Source: Chthonomonas calidirosea T49
GTDB lineage: Bacteria; Armatimonadota; Chthonomonadetes; Chthonomonadales; Chthonomonadaceae
Length of the DNA: 64,000 nucleotides
Assembly (NCBI RefSeq): GCF_000427095.1
Contig: NC_021487.1
Location: 2,439,325 to 2,503,324 of the forward strand
Reading direction: 5' to 3'
The translations under genes and the position numbers were made by a program. Position 1 is the first letter of the stretch; every line of letters begins with the position of its first letter. Below the pieces are notes generated by a model that saw only the letters and a program-made list of their open reading frames with translations, had not been told where the DNA came from and made no database searches. This document shows, in pieces, positions 1 to 8,881 of this stretch.

Positions 1-721
1 GATCGCCGCCGCCTCCGACAACCGGTGTTCCCTCTGCGAGGCCGGTTGCAGCAGCGGCTTCCGCCGTAATCCGCCCTGTTATCTCCGGCGATTCGTACAC
101 TTTGGGCATCCAGTCACGTGGGATGGCAATGGCGTCGAGCAGCTCTTCGGCCCAAGCGCGTTTCCTTACGTTGAAAAGCGCCGTTCCACTGGCGTCGGAG
201 ACCTCGGTGGCGTATTCGCCCGTAAGACGAAATCGTACATAGTCCTTTGGCAGCAGCACCTTGCGCACCCTTGCATAGTGGTGGGGTTCATGCTGACGCA
301 GCCAGATGATCTTGCCGGCGGTAAAGCCGGTTAGCACCGGATTCGATATAAGCTCTACCACCTTGTCGCGCCCCACCGTCTGCATAATCCAGTCGCACTC
401 GGCCTGAGTGCGTTGGTCGTTCCAGAGGATGGCGGGCCGGATGACCGCGTTGTTTTCATCGAGGAAAACGGAGCCATGCATCTGGCCCGAAAGTCCAATA
501 CCCTTTATCTCCTTGGGGTCTACTCCAGCATCGTGTAGCACCCGCCGCAACGTGGCGCAGGTCGCTTCCCACCAATCGTGCGGGTTCTGCTCGCTCCAAA
601 GTGGGTGAGGGGTGGAGAGCGGGTACTCGTAGGTAGCGCGCGCTTTTACCTGTCCGCTCTCATCTACCAAGATCGTTTTGGTGCCACTTGTTCCTATATC
701 CAGTCCGATGAGGAAGGGCAT
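1..721 (-). CDS. xylB: Xylulokinase (FGGY carbohydrate kinase), N-terminal part only
   Basis: The visible 240 residues are the N-terminal actin-like domain of an FGGY sugar kinase; the C-terminal half lies beyond the left edge. The protein opens with MPFLIGLDIGTSGTKTILVD, the phosphate-1 ATP-binding motif of the family, and contains GLSGQMHGSVFLD and ILWNDQRT, which are characteristic of D-xylulokinases (phosphorylation of D-xylulose to xylulose 5-phosphate in the cytoplasm). The ATG at 719-721 follows an AGGAG site at a normal distance. It is transcribed away from mntH, with a terminator in the gap. Another FGGY member (e.g. L-ribulokinase) is less likely because of the GQMHG segment. Confidence 0.88.
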   Translation of the reverse strand, partial: MPFLIGLDIGTSGTKTILVDESGQVKARATYEYPLSTPHPLWSEQNPHDWWEATCATLRRVLHDAGVDPKEIKGIGLSGQMHGSVFLDENNAVIRPAILWNDQRTQAECDWIMQTVGRDKVVELISNPVLTGFTAGKIIWLRQHEPHHYARVRKVLLPKDYVRFRLTGEYATEVSDASGTALFNVRKRAWAEELLDAIAIPRDWMPKVYESPEITGRITAEAAAATGLAEGTPVVGGGGD

Positions 722-735
722 AACATAGCTCCTAA

Positions 736-775
736 AAAGAAATGGGATGCTGCCGTTGGGGAACGCCGGCAGCAT
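736..775 (-). terminator. Rho-independent terminator after mntR-mntH
   Basis: A perfect 9-bp inverted repeat (ATGCTGCCG at 747-755, CGGCAGCAT at 767-775) is followed on the minus strand by CCCATTTCTTTTT. It lies just past the stop of the NRAMP gene and before the xylulokinase ribosome-binding site, so it probably insulates xylB from the metal operon. Confidence 0.7.
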
Positions 776-829
776 TGCTTTTAGATGTTACCTCAACAAG
801 ACGCGCTCTTGAAACGAGCCGCTTTCGCT

Positions 830-2197
830 CTAGTGGCCGCCGTGGAGGGAGGTGATGATGAGCCAGGCGTTAAGCACGACGATGAGCACGGCCAAAAGCA
901 CGCCAGTGATCTGCACAAGGCGGCTGTTGACAAGTGGCCCCATGCGCCGGCGGTCGCCTGTTATCTGAATCAAGGGAATAACGGCCAAGGGTAGCTGCAT
1001 GGAGAGCACAACCTGACTGAAGAGCATGAGCTGGTCTATACCGTGTGCTCCATAGAGGATAACGGCCGTGGCGGCGGGCACGATGGCCAGACCACGGGAG
1101 ATAAGGCGTCGCAGCCAAGGGGCAATACGGATGTGGAGGAAGCCCTCGAGAATGATCTGGCCGGCCAACGTTCCTGTGAGCGTGGAGTTCTGGCCTGAAG
1201 CGAGGAGCCCAATCGCAAAGAGAGGGGTGGCCAGAGAAACCCCGAGCAGCGGGGTGAGCATGCGGTAAGCGTCTTGGATGCCCGTGATATCATGATGGCC
1301 GGTGCGATAGAAGGTGGCTGCCGCGAGAATGAGGATAGCGGCGTTAACGAAGAGGGCCAGCATAAGCGCAACAAACGAATCGGTTTGTGCCATGCGCACG
1401 GCCTCTTTCTTATCCTCCCAGCTCTCGCCGAAATCGCGGGTTTGCACTATCGAGGAGTGAAGATAGAGGTTGTGCGGCATAACGGTGGCGCCCAGTATGC
1501 CGAGCGCGATATAGAGCATGCCGGCGTTTCGTACGATATCGCTGCCCGGCACAAAGCCAGCTAGCATCGCATGGAAAGAGGGGTGCGCATAGAACAGTTC
1601 GATGCAAAAGACCGCCATAATGGTGGCGATGAGCGTAATGACGAGACCTTCTATCCAGCGAAAGCCCTTATGCTGAAGGGCTAGCAGCAGAAGCACATCC
1701 AGACCGGTTAGAATCACGCCGGCGGCCAGGGGAATGTGAAACAAGAGGTTGAGCGCAATGGCAGCGCCTATGACCTCGGCGATATCGCAGGCCACAATGG
1801 CGATTTCGGCAGAGATCCACAAAAAAATGGCGACCGGTTTTTTATAGATGTCACGACAGGCCTGCGCCAGATCGCGCCCCGTGGCGATGCCGAGTTTGGC
1901 CGAGAGCGCTTGAAGGAATACGGCCATAAGACTGGAGATAAGCACCACGCTCAGCAGTCGATAGGCATAGGCTGCTCCACCACCAATGTCGGTGGCCCAG
2001 TTGCCTGGGTCCATATAACCCACCGCCACAAGATAGCCCGGCCCCACAAAGGCCAGCAGACGACGCCAGAAGGTGGCACTCTTAGGGACAGGTATGGAAC
2101 GAAAGACCTCCGGCAGGGAGGGAAGGCTCGGGAGGGATTGCCACCCGTTAAGTCCTATTCTCTCCGATGATTCTTGGCGAACGGTATCCACTTTCAC
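830..2197 (-). CDS. mntH: NRAMP-family divalent metal (Mn2+) transporter
   Basis: 455-residue polytopic membrane protein of the NRAMP family, which imports Mn2+ (and Fe2+) with protons across the inner membrane. Both metal-site motifs are visible: DPGN in helix 1 (GYMDPGNWATD) and MPHNLYLHS in helix 6. About eleven hydrophobic segments follow a soluble N-terminal tail of about 40 residues. The start is GTG at 2197, overlapping the stop of the upstream regulator by four bases; a second GTG at 2191 has better spacing from the GGAGG tract and could be the real start. Translational coupling with a DtxR-type repressor strongly supports manganese homeostasis. Confidence 0.93.
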   Translation of the reverse strand: MKVDTVRQESSERIGLNGWQSLPSLPSLPEVFRSIPVPKSATFWRRLLAFVGPGYLVAVGYMDPGNWATDIGGGAAYAYRLLSVVLISSLMAVFLQALSAKLGIATGRDLAQACRDIYKKPVAIFLWISAEIAIVACDIAEVIGAAIALNLLFHIPLAAGVILTGLDVLLLLALQHKGFRWIEGLVITLIATIMAVFCIELFYAHPSFHAMLAGFVPGSDIVRNAGMLYIALGILGATVMPHNLYLHSSIVQTRDFGESWEDKKEAVRMAQTDSFVALMLALFVNAAILILAAATFYRTGHHDITGIQDAYRMLTPLLGVSLATPLFAIGLLASGQNSTLTGTLAGQIILEGFLHIRIAPWLRRLISRGLAIVPAATAVILYGAHGIDQLMLFSQVVLSMQLPLAVIPLIQITGDRRRMGPLVNSRLVQITGVLLAVLIVVLNAWLIITSLHGGH

Positions 2198-2910
2198 TCC
2201 TCCTCTTTCTTGTCCTGACGATGTTGTTTTGTTGGTTCAGCAAAAGGTAGTACAAAAACCTGAGCGGCTGCTTTAGGAGCGATTCGCACCGTGTGCTGCC
2301 CCACCTTTGCCGTGAAGTCCCCTCCAAACGGCTCTCGTTCTAAAAGCGCCACCACGGAACCCGGAACAAGGTCGCGCTCTTTGAGATAACGCAATAGCAC
2401 GGGGTCCTCATCCACCACTTGGTCTACGATATAGCGTCCAGGAATCGCCATCTCACTGAGAGGACGACCGGTAGAGGGCGTTACCATGAGATTGCGTGAG
2501 GGAATAGGAGCCCCATGCGGGCAGGTTGTTGGATGACCCAGCAGGTCATCTATGCGCGATTCGAAATCCTCACTGATATGGTGCTCCAGCCGCTCGGCCT
2601 CGGCATGAACCTCTTCCCAGCTGTAGCCAAGGGCATCTACCAAGTAGCGTTCGAGAAGACGATGATGCCGAATAATTTCCAGAGCCACCTTGCGCCCTCG
2701 CTCCGTCAGCTGAATGGCATGGTAGGGCGTGTGCTCCACGAGCTGCAACTCCGTTAGGCGACGCAGCATCTTGCTGACGGCGGGCGCGCTCACGTTCAGT
2801 CTTGAGGCCAAATCGGCCGTGTTGGCAGAGAGACCCTCAAATTCCATGTTGTAGATGGCCTTGAGATAGTCCTCTACCGACTGTCCGGGAAGATGACTTT
2901 GTGTTTCCAT
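2194..2910 (-). CDS. mntR: DtxR/MntR-family metal-dependent transcriptional regulator
   Basis: 238 residues from the ATG at 2910, which has a GAGGTGA site six bases upstream; an open frame extends to 3060 but runs through the probable promoter and operators. The order is a winged HTH (SVEDYLKAIYNM, then SAPAVSKMLRRL), a metal-binding dimerisation domain with the expected His/Glu residues (RHHRLLERYLVDALGYSWEE, HAEAERLEHHISE), and a C-terminal SH3-like FeoA domain (about residues 150-225) ending in a charged tail. A domain of this kind suits a DtxR/IdeR-like or Thermus/Deinococcus-like MntR rather than the short Bacillus type. It overlaps mntH by 4 bp and probably represses its own operon when manganese is plentiful. 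Confidence 0.9.
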   Translation of the reverse strand: METQSHLPGQSVEDYLKAIYNMEFEGLSANTADLASRLNVSAPAVSKMLRRLTELQLVEHTPYHAIQLTERGRKVALEIIRHHRLLERYLVDALGYSWEEVHAEAERLEHHISEDFESRIDDLLGHPTTCPHGAPIPSRNLMVTPSTGRPLSEMAIPGRYIVDQVVDEDPVLLRYLKERDLVPGSVVALLEREPFGGDFTAKVGQHTVRIAPKAAAQVFVLPFAEPTKQHRQDKKEEE

Positions 2911-2939
2911 TGTTGTCACCTCGGGTTCACTTCTAATTA

Positions 2940-2985
2940 AACCATGGTTAATATACCATATTCCAAAATGGAAAGTTCCATTTTG
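2940..2985 (-). promoter_or_regulatory. Two palindromes in the mntR-mntH promoter region (candidate operators)
   Basis: A 10-bp palindrome AACCATGGTT (2940-2949) is followed by a perfect 22-bp inverted repeat, arms CAAAATGGAA (2964-2973) and TTCCATTTTG (2976-2985) separated by AG. They bracket an AT-rich segment that reads TATATT on the minus strand, a likely -10. The position immediately upstream of the regulator's start suggests autoregulation by the DtxR-family protein; which palindrome is bound is not known from sequence. Confidence 0.6.
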
Positions 2986-3058
2986 ATGGCTAGTCCATCC
3001 TGTTTTTAACGCATTTGATGACTTTAGAGAGCGGAAAACTAAGCGGTTGTTCTGCCTC

Positions 3059-3079
3059 ACCTCTGCAGGTGGCAGAGGT
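3059..3079 (-). terminator. Hairpin after the MFS permease gene
   Basis: Perfect 8-bp inverted repeat ACCTCTGC / GCAGAGGT with a 5-base loop, 35 bp beyond the permease stop. There is no T-tract on the minus strand, so termination by this element alone is uncertain. Confidence 0.35.
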
Positions 3080-3113
3080 AGAATGATTGGCTTTAGAGGA
3101 TAGGTTCTACAAT

Positions 3114-4334
3114 CTACCCTCCGTTTGTATTTGGAGAGGGCAGGTTGGCAAGGAGCAGGGCGCTAAGGCAGGCCAAGGAGGCCCCTAAGACAAAGGGGAG
3201 AAAGGCACGATATTGATAGAGCGCTCCTGCAATAAGGCTGGCAGGCAAAAGCGCGATCCCTACCACCATGTGATAGGCTCCTATCTGAGTGGCCAACTTG
3301 TCTGGGTCGGAAAAATCGGCGGTAAAGGCGCGTTGGACTCCCTGAGTAAGGGCGTAGTAGAGGCCGTACACCACAAAAAAGACGGCAAGGATGGCCTTGG
3401 ATGGAGCTAACCCGATGCCCAAGTAGACCACCGCGAAAACAAGGTAGCCGGCTATAACAAGGGGTCTGCGCCCAATGCGATCGCCGAGAATGCCGATATT
3501 GTAGTCCAAGAGCACCTCCACCACGTTGAAAAGCGCGTAAAGTGCCATAACTCCTGTAGCCGAGTAGCCGATATCTTGAGCACGCAGCAGGAGAAAAGCG
3601 TCGCTGAAATTGCCAAGGTTGAAGAGAAAGACGATAACAAGGAATCGCCGATAGAGCGGGCTTAGCTCCGACCATTTGGGTAGGGAAAGGGCCGTTGCCG
3701 GTTTTTGATAGGTAGAGGAGGGCTTTTCATGAACGAACAGCAGGAGGGTAAGAACGGCAAGGAGGCCAGGAATGCCGGCCAAAAGGAAGATGGTACGTAA
3801 CTGGTGCGATAGGTTGCCTCTTATCGCGTTCAAAATAAGAATGCCTAAAAGCGGCCCTATCACCGCACCAATGGTATCCATGGCACGATGCAGGCCGAAA
3901 GCCCGCCCTCGTAGCGCCATTGGGGTAGCTTCCGTGATGAGGGCATCGCGAGGTGCGGTGCGAATCCCCTTGCCTAACCTGTCTATAAGTCGGAGTAAAA
4001 GCGCGACAGGCCACAGGGTAACCGACGCCATGAGGGGCTTGGCCAAAGCGCTGCTGCCATAGCCGAAGACGGTGAGCGGCTTGCGCCGCCCAGAACGATC
4101 GGAGAGGTAGCCGGAAACAAGACGAAAAAGGCTGGCGACACTTTCCGCAAGCCCCTCGATAAGTCCCACGATAGAGGCTGGTACGCCCAACACAAGGGTA
4201 AGAAATCGAGGGATCTGCGTATAGGCCATCTCGGTGGATATATCCATGAAGAGGCTTACAAATCCGAGTGCGATCACTGTGTTGCTAAGGCGCTGCGGGG
4301 TTGTTTCAGCTTGTGTTTCCGTTTCGATAGACAT
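3114..4334 (-). CDS. Major facilitator superfamily permease
   Basis: 406-residue membrane protein with about twelve hydrophobic helices in two halves. The MFS loop 2-3 motif is seen as GYLSDRSGRRKPL and a related repeat in the second half as GILGDRIGRRPL. The segment DISTEMAYTQIPRFL near residue 30 is typical of a bacterial MFS subgroup annotated as drug or sugar exporters. The ATG at 4334 is chosen over the GTG at 4337 because it sits six bases from AAGGAG. It lies 62 bp downstream of a sugar isomerase/epimerase in the same direction and is probably cotranscribed. Substrate cannot be told from sequence. Confidence 0.85.
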   Translation of the reverse strand: MSIETETQAETTPQRLSNTVIALGFVSLFMDISTEMAYTQIPRFLTLVLGVPASIVGLIEGLAESVASLFRLVSGYLSDRSGRRKPLTVFGYGSSALAKPLMASVTLWPVALLLRLIDRLGKGIRTAPRDALITEATPMALRGRAFGLHRAMDTIGAVIGPLLGILILNAIRGNLSHQLRTIFLLAGIPGLLAVLTLLLFVHEKPSSTYQKPATALSLPKWSELSPLYRRFLVIVFLFNLGNFSDAFLLLRAQDIGYSATGVMALYALFNVVEVLLDYNIGILGDRIGRRPLVIAGYLVFAVVYLGIGLAPSKAILAVFFVVYGLYYALTQGVQRAFTADFSDPDKLATQIGAYHMVVGIALLPASLIAGALYQYRAFLPFVLGASLACLSALLLANLPSPNTNGG

Positions 4335-4396
4335 CACGAACTCCTTCGGTAGTCTCTCCTATATGGCGTATGGCGCTTTTTGGGGCACTATGCGGT

Positions 4397-5233
4397 CTAG
4401 ACTTCAGCTCCCTTTGCGGGAGTGAAGAGCAGGCGGAGCGTTTCCGCGATGTGTTTTAGCCCCAGCGTCTGCAAGGTACGATAGCCTTCTACCTCTGCAG
4501 TGATGGGGCCGTCGTAGCCGATCTCTTGAAGGGCTATGCCTACCCGCTCCCAAGGCACATCGCCTTGGGCTGGGTTGCAAAAACCATTGATATTGCCTAT
4601 AGTGGTTCGGAAATCCTTTACATGCACCTTGCGAATGCGTTTGTTCAAAATGCGGATCCACTGATCCGGATAGCCGAAGGCAAGCACATTGCCTACATCG
4701 AAGTAGGCTCCCACATAGGGGTGGGCTATGGTGTCGAGCAACTGAGCAAATTCGAGAGGTGACAGCAGAAAGCGATTCCACACGTTTTCCACTCCAATAT
4801 GCACGCCAAAACGCTCGGCTTCGGGGGCAAGGCGCTTTAACCCCTCTAAGGTGAGCCGGTAGACGACATCGTAGGGGGAATCGGGAGTCACCACGCCTGG
4901 CACCACAAGGGCGGTGTCGGCACCAAGCCAGTGTGCCACTTGAAGCTGACACCGTACCACCTCGAAGCCCTTCTCACGGAGGGTTGGGTCTGGTGCGGCG
5001 ATGGGGTACTTCCAACCGAGGCCCGTCGAAAGGCTAAGGAGTTTTATCCCACATCGCGCCGCATCTTCGGCGATGCGGCGGGCGCTTCGCTCGTCTAACT
5101 GTAAAGAGACCTCGCCCTCTTCAGCCAAGTTTACCTCCACGCAATCGAACCCGGCCGCTTTGGCCATTTCAAACGCCCGATGGAGCGGCAGGCCGGAGGG
5201 CAACGACCAAGCATTGATGCCGATAAGAGGCAT
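4397..5233 (-). CDS. Sugar phosphate isomerase/epimerase (xylose-isomerase-like TIM barrel)
   Basis: 278-residue TIM barrel of the AP-endonuclease 2 / sugar epimerase superfamily (UlaE, hexulose-phosphate isomerase and inosose dehydratase relatives). Likely metal ligands occur in the expected order: GVENVWN, GAYFDVGNVLAF, KVHVKDFRT and TAEVEGY. It starts ISINAW-like (MPLIGINAWSLP), common in L-ribulose-5-phosphate 3-epimerase-type members. It heads a two-gene unit with the MFS permease and is divergent from a PfkB kinase across 140 bp, so a carbohydrate role is likely; the exact substrate is not. Confidence 0.85.
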   Translation of the reverse strand: MPLIGINAWSLPSGLPLHRAFEMAKAAGFDCVEVNLAEEGEVSLQLDERSARRIAEDAARCGIKLLSLSTGLGWKYPIAAPDPTLREKGFEVVRCQLQVAHWLGADTALVVPGVVTPDSPYDVVYRLTLEGLKRLAPEAERFGVHIGVENVWNRFLLSPLEFAQLLDTIAHPYVGAYFDVGNVLAFGYPDQWIRILNKRIRKVHVKDFRTTIGNINGFCNPAQGDVPWERVGIALQEIGYDGPITAEVEGYRTLQTLGLKHIAETLRLLFTPAKGAEV

Positions 5234-5373
5234 GAACGTATCTCCTTCCCTTGTTTGATCGGCATTTCGGCAAAGCAGCGCTCAATTCCTACCTTGCTTT
5301 TCACTGGCGCCCTTGCAGGAGGATAGACGTTTGAGCAAGAATTAACTTTGCAGTTCGTAGAAGGAGGGCCGGA

Positions 5374-6330
5374 ATGATTGATGTGACCTGTGTAGGGGTG
5401 TTAGTTGCCGATGTGGTTGGGAAGCCCATCGATCGCTTCCCTGACAGAGGGAAGTTGGCTTTGGTGGAGCGGATCGAGCTGCACGCTGGAGGCGGGGTCT
5501 CCAATACCGGTACCGCGCTTGCGCGCTTAGGCATTTCGACGGCTGCCGTGGGAAAAGTAGGAAAGGACGGTTTTGGCGATTTTTTAACCCATCATCTTGC
5601 CGCACAGGGGCTTGATGTGTCGGGGATCGCGCGTGACGCACAGGAGGCCACCTCTTCAACCATGGTTTTGGTGCATAGCGACGGAGAGAGAAGTTTTCTG
5701 CACTATTTGGGAGCTAACGCCGCGCTTACTTTGGAGGATATTGATTTTCAAAAGATACAGCAAAGCCGTATCCTGCATATCGCCTATGCGTTTTTGCTGC
5801 CGGGGTTAGATGGTCATCCAATGGTAGATCTTCTGAAACGTTCGCGCGAAGCGGGAGTGCGCACGAGCCTCGATACGGCTTGGGACGCCAAGAACCGTTG
5901 GTTCTCCCTGATACAATCGTATCTGCCTTATGTAGACTACTTTGTGCCGAGTTGGGAAGAGGCGCGTAAAATGGCGGGAGATCGCGACGACCCACGAGAT
6001 GTCGCCAAGTTTTTTCTCGATCATGGGGTACATATTGTGGGCTTGAAGTTGGGGGAAAGGGGCTGCTACATACGATCTGCTGAGGGCGAAGAGGTGCAGC
6101 TTCCTGCCTTTAAGGTGCCTGCTGTGGACGCACTAGGAGCGGGAGATGCATGGGTGGCCGGCTTTTTAGCCGGCGTGGTAAAACAGCTGGATTTGGAGCG
6201 CTGCGCCTGGCTTGGCAACGCGGTGGGGGCTTCTTGCGTAATGTCTCTCGGAGCGACGAGCGGAGTGCGTGGGTGGGAAGAGACCTTAGAGCTGATCCGC
6301 CAGCACGGCGGCCCAAACTTCGAGCGCTGA
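5374..6330 (+). CDS. PfkB-family carbohydrate kinase
   Basis: 318-residue ribokinase-fold kinase that should phosphorylate a sugar or sugar phosphate with ATP. PfkB signature 1 is seen as GGGVSNTGTALARLG (about residues 35-49) and signature 2 as DALGAGDAWVAGFLAG (about residues 252-267), whose GAGD carries the catalytic Asp and anion hole. The ATG at 5374 follows GGAGGG. Its stop is one base before the start of a GT4 glycosyltransferase, so the three genes 5374-8644 look like one transcript. The substrate (ribose, fructose, 2-keto-3-deoxygluconate, adenosine) cannot be set from the sequence. Confidence 0.9.
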   Translation: MIDVTCVGVLVADVVGKPIDRFPDRGKLALVERIELHAGGGVSNTGTALARLGISTAAVGKVGKDGFGDFLTHHLAAQGLDVSGIARDAQEATSSTMVLVHSDGERSFLHYLGANAALTLEDIDFQKIQQSRILHIAYAFLLPGLDGHPMVDLLKRSREAGVRTSLDTAWDAKNRWFSLIQSYLPYVDYFVPSWEEARKMAGDRDDPRDVAKFFLDHGVHIVGLKLGERGCYIRSAEGEEVQLPAFKVPAVDALGAGDAWVAGFLAGVVKQLDLERCAWLGNAVGASCVMSLGATSGVRGWEETLELIRQHGGPNFER

Positions 6331-6331
6331 G

Positions 6332-7486
6332 ATGCCTGCCGAATCGTCACTTCGCATCGCTATGTTCACGCCCTGGAAGGCGCAGTGCGGCATTAGCGAT
6401 TACAGTCGCCATCTTGTAGAGGCTTTAAAAGCGCTTCCCGACGTGGAGGATGTGGTTATCGTGGAGCCGCCCAGCGATGCCGCTAAGCTCTCCACGTGGC
6501 AGGCGGTTTGGCGGCGAGGTGCACGCAGGCGGCTTTACCAATCCCTTGGGCAGCAGATGAGCCGGCAGGGCATCCATATCGCCCATATACAGCATCAGTA
6601 TTTCTTTTTTGGCGGCGTCTCTCCTTTAAAGAATCGCTTTCTTGACTTCCTCCAGGCGGTTCGCCCTCCCGTTGTCATGACGGTACATGAGCTTGCATTG
6701 CCCCAAGATTCCTCCTTGTTGAGAAGGCTTGCACTGACTAAAGTGAACCGAGTCTCCTTTCTCGCACCAAACCTTCAACGCCTCGTGGTTCACACGGAGG
6801 CCGATCGCGTGGCGCTACAGAATATCGGGTGCGATCCGGATAAGGTAATACGCATGCCGCATCCCGTTCCTCCGGCCGCACCCATGCCCGATGCAGCGCA
6901 GGCTAAACGCGTCTTGAATCTGCAGGGAAAGCAGGTGCTCACCATTTTTGGCTTTATCTCTAAGAAAAAGGGGCATTTCGTGGCTCTGGAGGCGCTGCGT
7001 CAGTTGCCTCCCAATGTGGTGCTTCTCCTTGCTGGAGGCAGGCACCCGGACGACCGCACCGACTATGTAGACCAGATTTATCGGCGCGCTGAAGCGTGGA
7101 ATTTAAGAGACCGCCTTGTAGTTACCGACTATCTGCCTGAGACCTCTATTCCCACTGTTATGGCGGCCACCGACATCGCCCTGGCACCCTACTTACAAAC
7201 GTCAGGCTCCGGCTCCTTGGCCAATCTGCTTGCCTATGGACGCGCCATTGTGGCCTCTAACATTCCGCCACATATCGAGATCGCCGCCTCCACCGATCCT
7301 GCCTGCCTCCATCTCGTTACCGTAGGCAACCCCACGGCGTTGGCGCGAGCCGTGGAGGGACTGCTTGGCGACCCGCATGGCCTGCGGATGCTACAAGAGG
7401 CGGCGTTGCGGTATGCAAAAGCTCACCCCTATTTGCAGATGGCCCGCAATTTGGTGACGCTCTACCGGGACCTGCTGCGGAGATGA
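6332..7486 (+). CDS. GT4-family glycosyltransferase
   Basis: 384-residue GT-B fold enzyme. The N-terminal domain starts LRIAMFTPWKAQCGISDYS, a typical GT4 acceptor-side start with a Gly-rich loop. The C-terminal nucleotide-sugar domain begins near residue 195 (VLTIFGFISKKKGHF), followed by VLLLAGG and a later APYLQTSGSGSLANLLAYG, which occupies the place of the usual E-x7-E sugar-nucleotide motif. It therefore belongs to a GT4 subgroup where that motif is altered. It is one base from the upstream PfkB gene and seven from the next glycosyltransferase. Likely a mannosyl- or glucosyltransferase in polysaccharide assembly; the substrate is unknown. Confidence 0.85.
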   Translation: MPAESSLRIAMFTPWKAQCGISDYSRHLVEALKALPDVEDVVIVEPPSDAAKLSTWQAVWRRGARRRLYQSLGQQMSRQGIHIAHIQHQYFFFGGVSPLKNRFLDFLQAVRPPVVMTVHELALPQDSSLLRRLALTKVNRVSFLAPNLQRLVVHTEADRVALQNIGCDPDKVIRMPHPVPPAAPMPDAAQAKRVLNLQGKQVLTIFGFISKKKGHFVALEALRQLPPNVVLLLAGGRHPDDRTDYVDQIYRRAEAWNLRDRLVVTDYLPETSIPTVMAATDIALAPYLQTSGSGSLANLLAYGRAIVASNIPPHIEIAASTDPACLHLVTVGNPTALARAVEGLLGDPHGLRMLQEAALRYAKAHPYLQMARNLVTLYRDLLRR

Positions 7487-7492
7487 GCTAAA

Positions 7493-8644
7493 GTGAACAA
7501 CCGTGTTGGCATAGATGGCCGAACCCTCACCGGCCCCTTTACGGGCGACCGCTCCTATTGGCGTGGCCTGCTCTCGGCCATCGCGCCGCTAGCTCCTGAC
7601 CTTCAGTTTTATGTTTACAGCCATCGTCCGTTTCCTGCAGGTGTGCTCCCTCCTGCATCAAACCTTGTTTTGCGCGTGATCCCTTCCCGTAACGAGCGAT
7701 TTTGGAGCCTGTTCACACTGCCGGCCTGCGCCCGAAATGACCGTTGTGCCCTGCTCCATGTGCAGTATAGCGTGCCTTTTGGCTGTTCCTGCCCGGTGAT
7801 TACCACGGTGCACGATATCTCTTTCCGTCTCCACCCAGAATGGTTTCCATGGAAGCATCGCCTCCTGCTCAACATCGGGGTAGCGCTCGCTATAAGGCGC
7901 GCAACGAAAGTGATTACGGTATCTGAGACATCACGTCAGGACATCTTGCGTCTATACCAATGCCCTCCCGATCGGGTGGTGGCTATTCCCAATGCCATCT
8001 CCCCCCTCTTTTTTCAGCCTATTGCCGTTACAGAGGCGCAGCGTTTGGTGCAAGAAAAGTACGGGGTCTCCACCCCCTTCGTGCTTGCCGTGGGGGTTTT
8101 ACAGCCAAGAAAGAATATCGAGACGCTTGCGGCCGCCTTTGGAATCGCCCATGCGAGATACGGCAAGCCCCTTGCCCTCGTGCTGGTGGGTAAGCAAGGA
8201 TGGGGAGTTCAAGAGGAGACGATTCGCGCACGAGTGGCTCAATATGGCGGCGCCAGCGCTGCCGATTCCCTTGTGTTTACGGGTTATGTGCCGGATGAGG
8301 ACTTGCCTTTCCTCTATACGGCCTGCACCGTTTTCGCCTATCCATCGCTTTATGAAGGCTTTGGCATCCCGCCACTCGAGGCCATGGCGTGCGGGGCACC
8401 GACTCTCGTGGCGCACGCGCCTCCCATGCCCGAGGTGGTGGATGAGGCAGCGCTCCTTATCTCTCCTAAAAATCCATGGGCATGGGCGGATGCTCTGCTT
8501 GCAGTGCTACAGGATGCAGACCTGCGAGATAGGCTGAGAGAAAAAGGGCCGATTCGCGCACGTTGTTTCTCCTGGGAAGAGAGTGCGCGTCGCACCTTGG
8601 TGCTCTATCGGCAGATACTCGCCACCGCATCTTCCTTAGCCTAG
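7493..8644 (+). CDS. GT4-family glycosyltransferase (mannosyltransferase-like)
   Basis: 383 residues. The start resembles GT4 mannosyltransferases (VGIDGRTLTGPFTGDRSY); the acceptor domain has TVHDISFRLHPEWFPW, and the donor domain opens with VLAVGVLQPRKNIETL. The canonical motif is complete (YEGFGIPPLEAMACGAP, the E-x7-E pair), followed by PEVVDEAALLISP. The start is GTG at 7493, with only a weak GGAG ten bases upstream, overlapping nothing but seven bases after the previous stop. This is the cleaner of the two GT4 enzymes and probably acts after it on the same glycan. Confidence 0.88.
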   Translation: MNNRVGIDGRTLTGPFTGDRSYWRGLLSAIAPLAPDLQFYVYSHRPFPAGVLPPASNLVLRVIPSRNERFWSLFTLPACARNDRCALLHVQYSVPFGCSCPVITTVHDISFRLHPEWFPWKHRLLLNIGVALAIRRATKVITVSETSRQDILRLYQCPPDRVVAIPNAISPLFFQPIAVTEAQRLVQEKYGVSTPFVLAVGVLQPRKNIETLAAAFGIAHARYGKPLALVLVGKQGWGVQEETIRARVAQYGGASAADSLVFTGYVPDEDLPFLYTACTVFAYPSLYEGFGIPPLEAMACGAPTLVAHAPPMPEVVDEAALLISPKNPWAWADALLAVLQDADLRDRLREKGPIRARCFSWEESARRTLVLYRQILATASSLA

Positions 8645-8747
8645 TTAGCAGAGACGACCCTTCCTCTGCCTGCTCCAAAATCCTCCCACCTCTGTACTTC
8701 AGTCACTATGCCTATTGGGCAGGGAGAATGTAGCTGGGAAAGTTCTG

Positions 8748-8773
8748 CAAAATTGGGACACAAGTACCAATAA
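8748..8773 (+). promoter_or_regulatory. Weak sigma-28-like promoter candidate upstream of flgF
   Basis: CAAA (8748-8751), 14-bp spacer, ACCAATAA (8766-8773). It resembles the flagellar sigma consensus TAAA-N15-GCCGATAA and the better candidate ahead of flhA, but has three mismatches and a short spacer. The rest of the 237-bp gap 8645-8881 holds a small inverted repeat (GCAGAG/CTCTGC, 8648-8669) after the glycosyltransferase. Confidence 0.22.
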
Positions 8774-8881
8774 TCCCCTTATGAAGGATGCAGCCTAGTG
8801 GCTTTCGAGAGAGTTTCTCGAAAAAGCCTCTCTGCACCTCACTATTCAAGATGAACTCTGAGCGTTTCAAGGAGTAACGTT

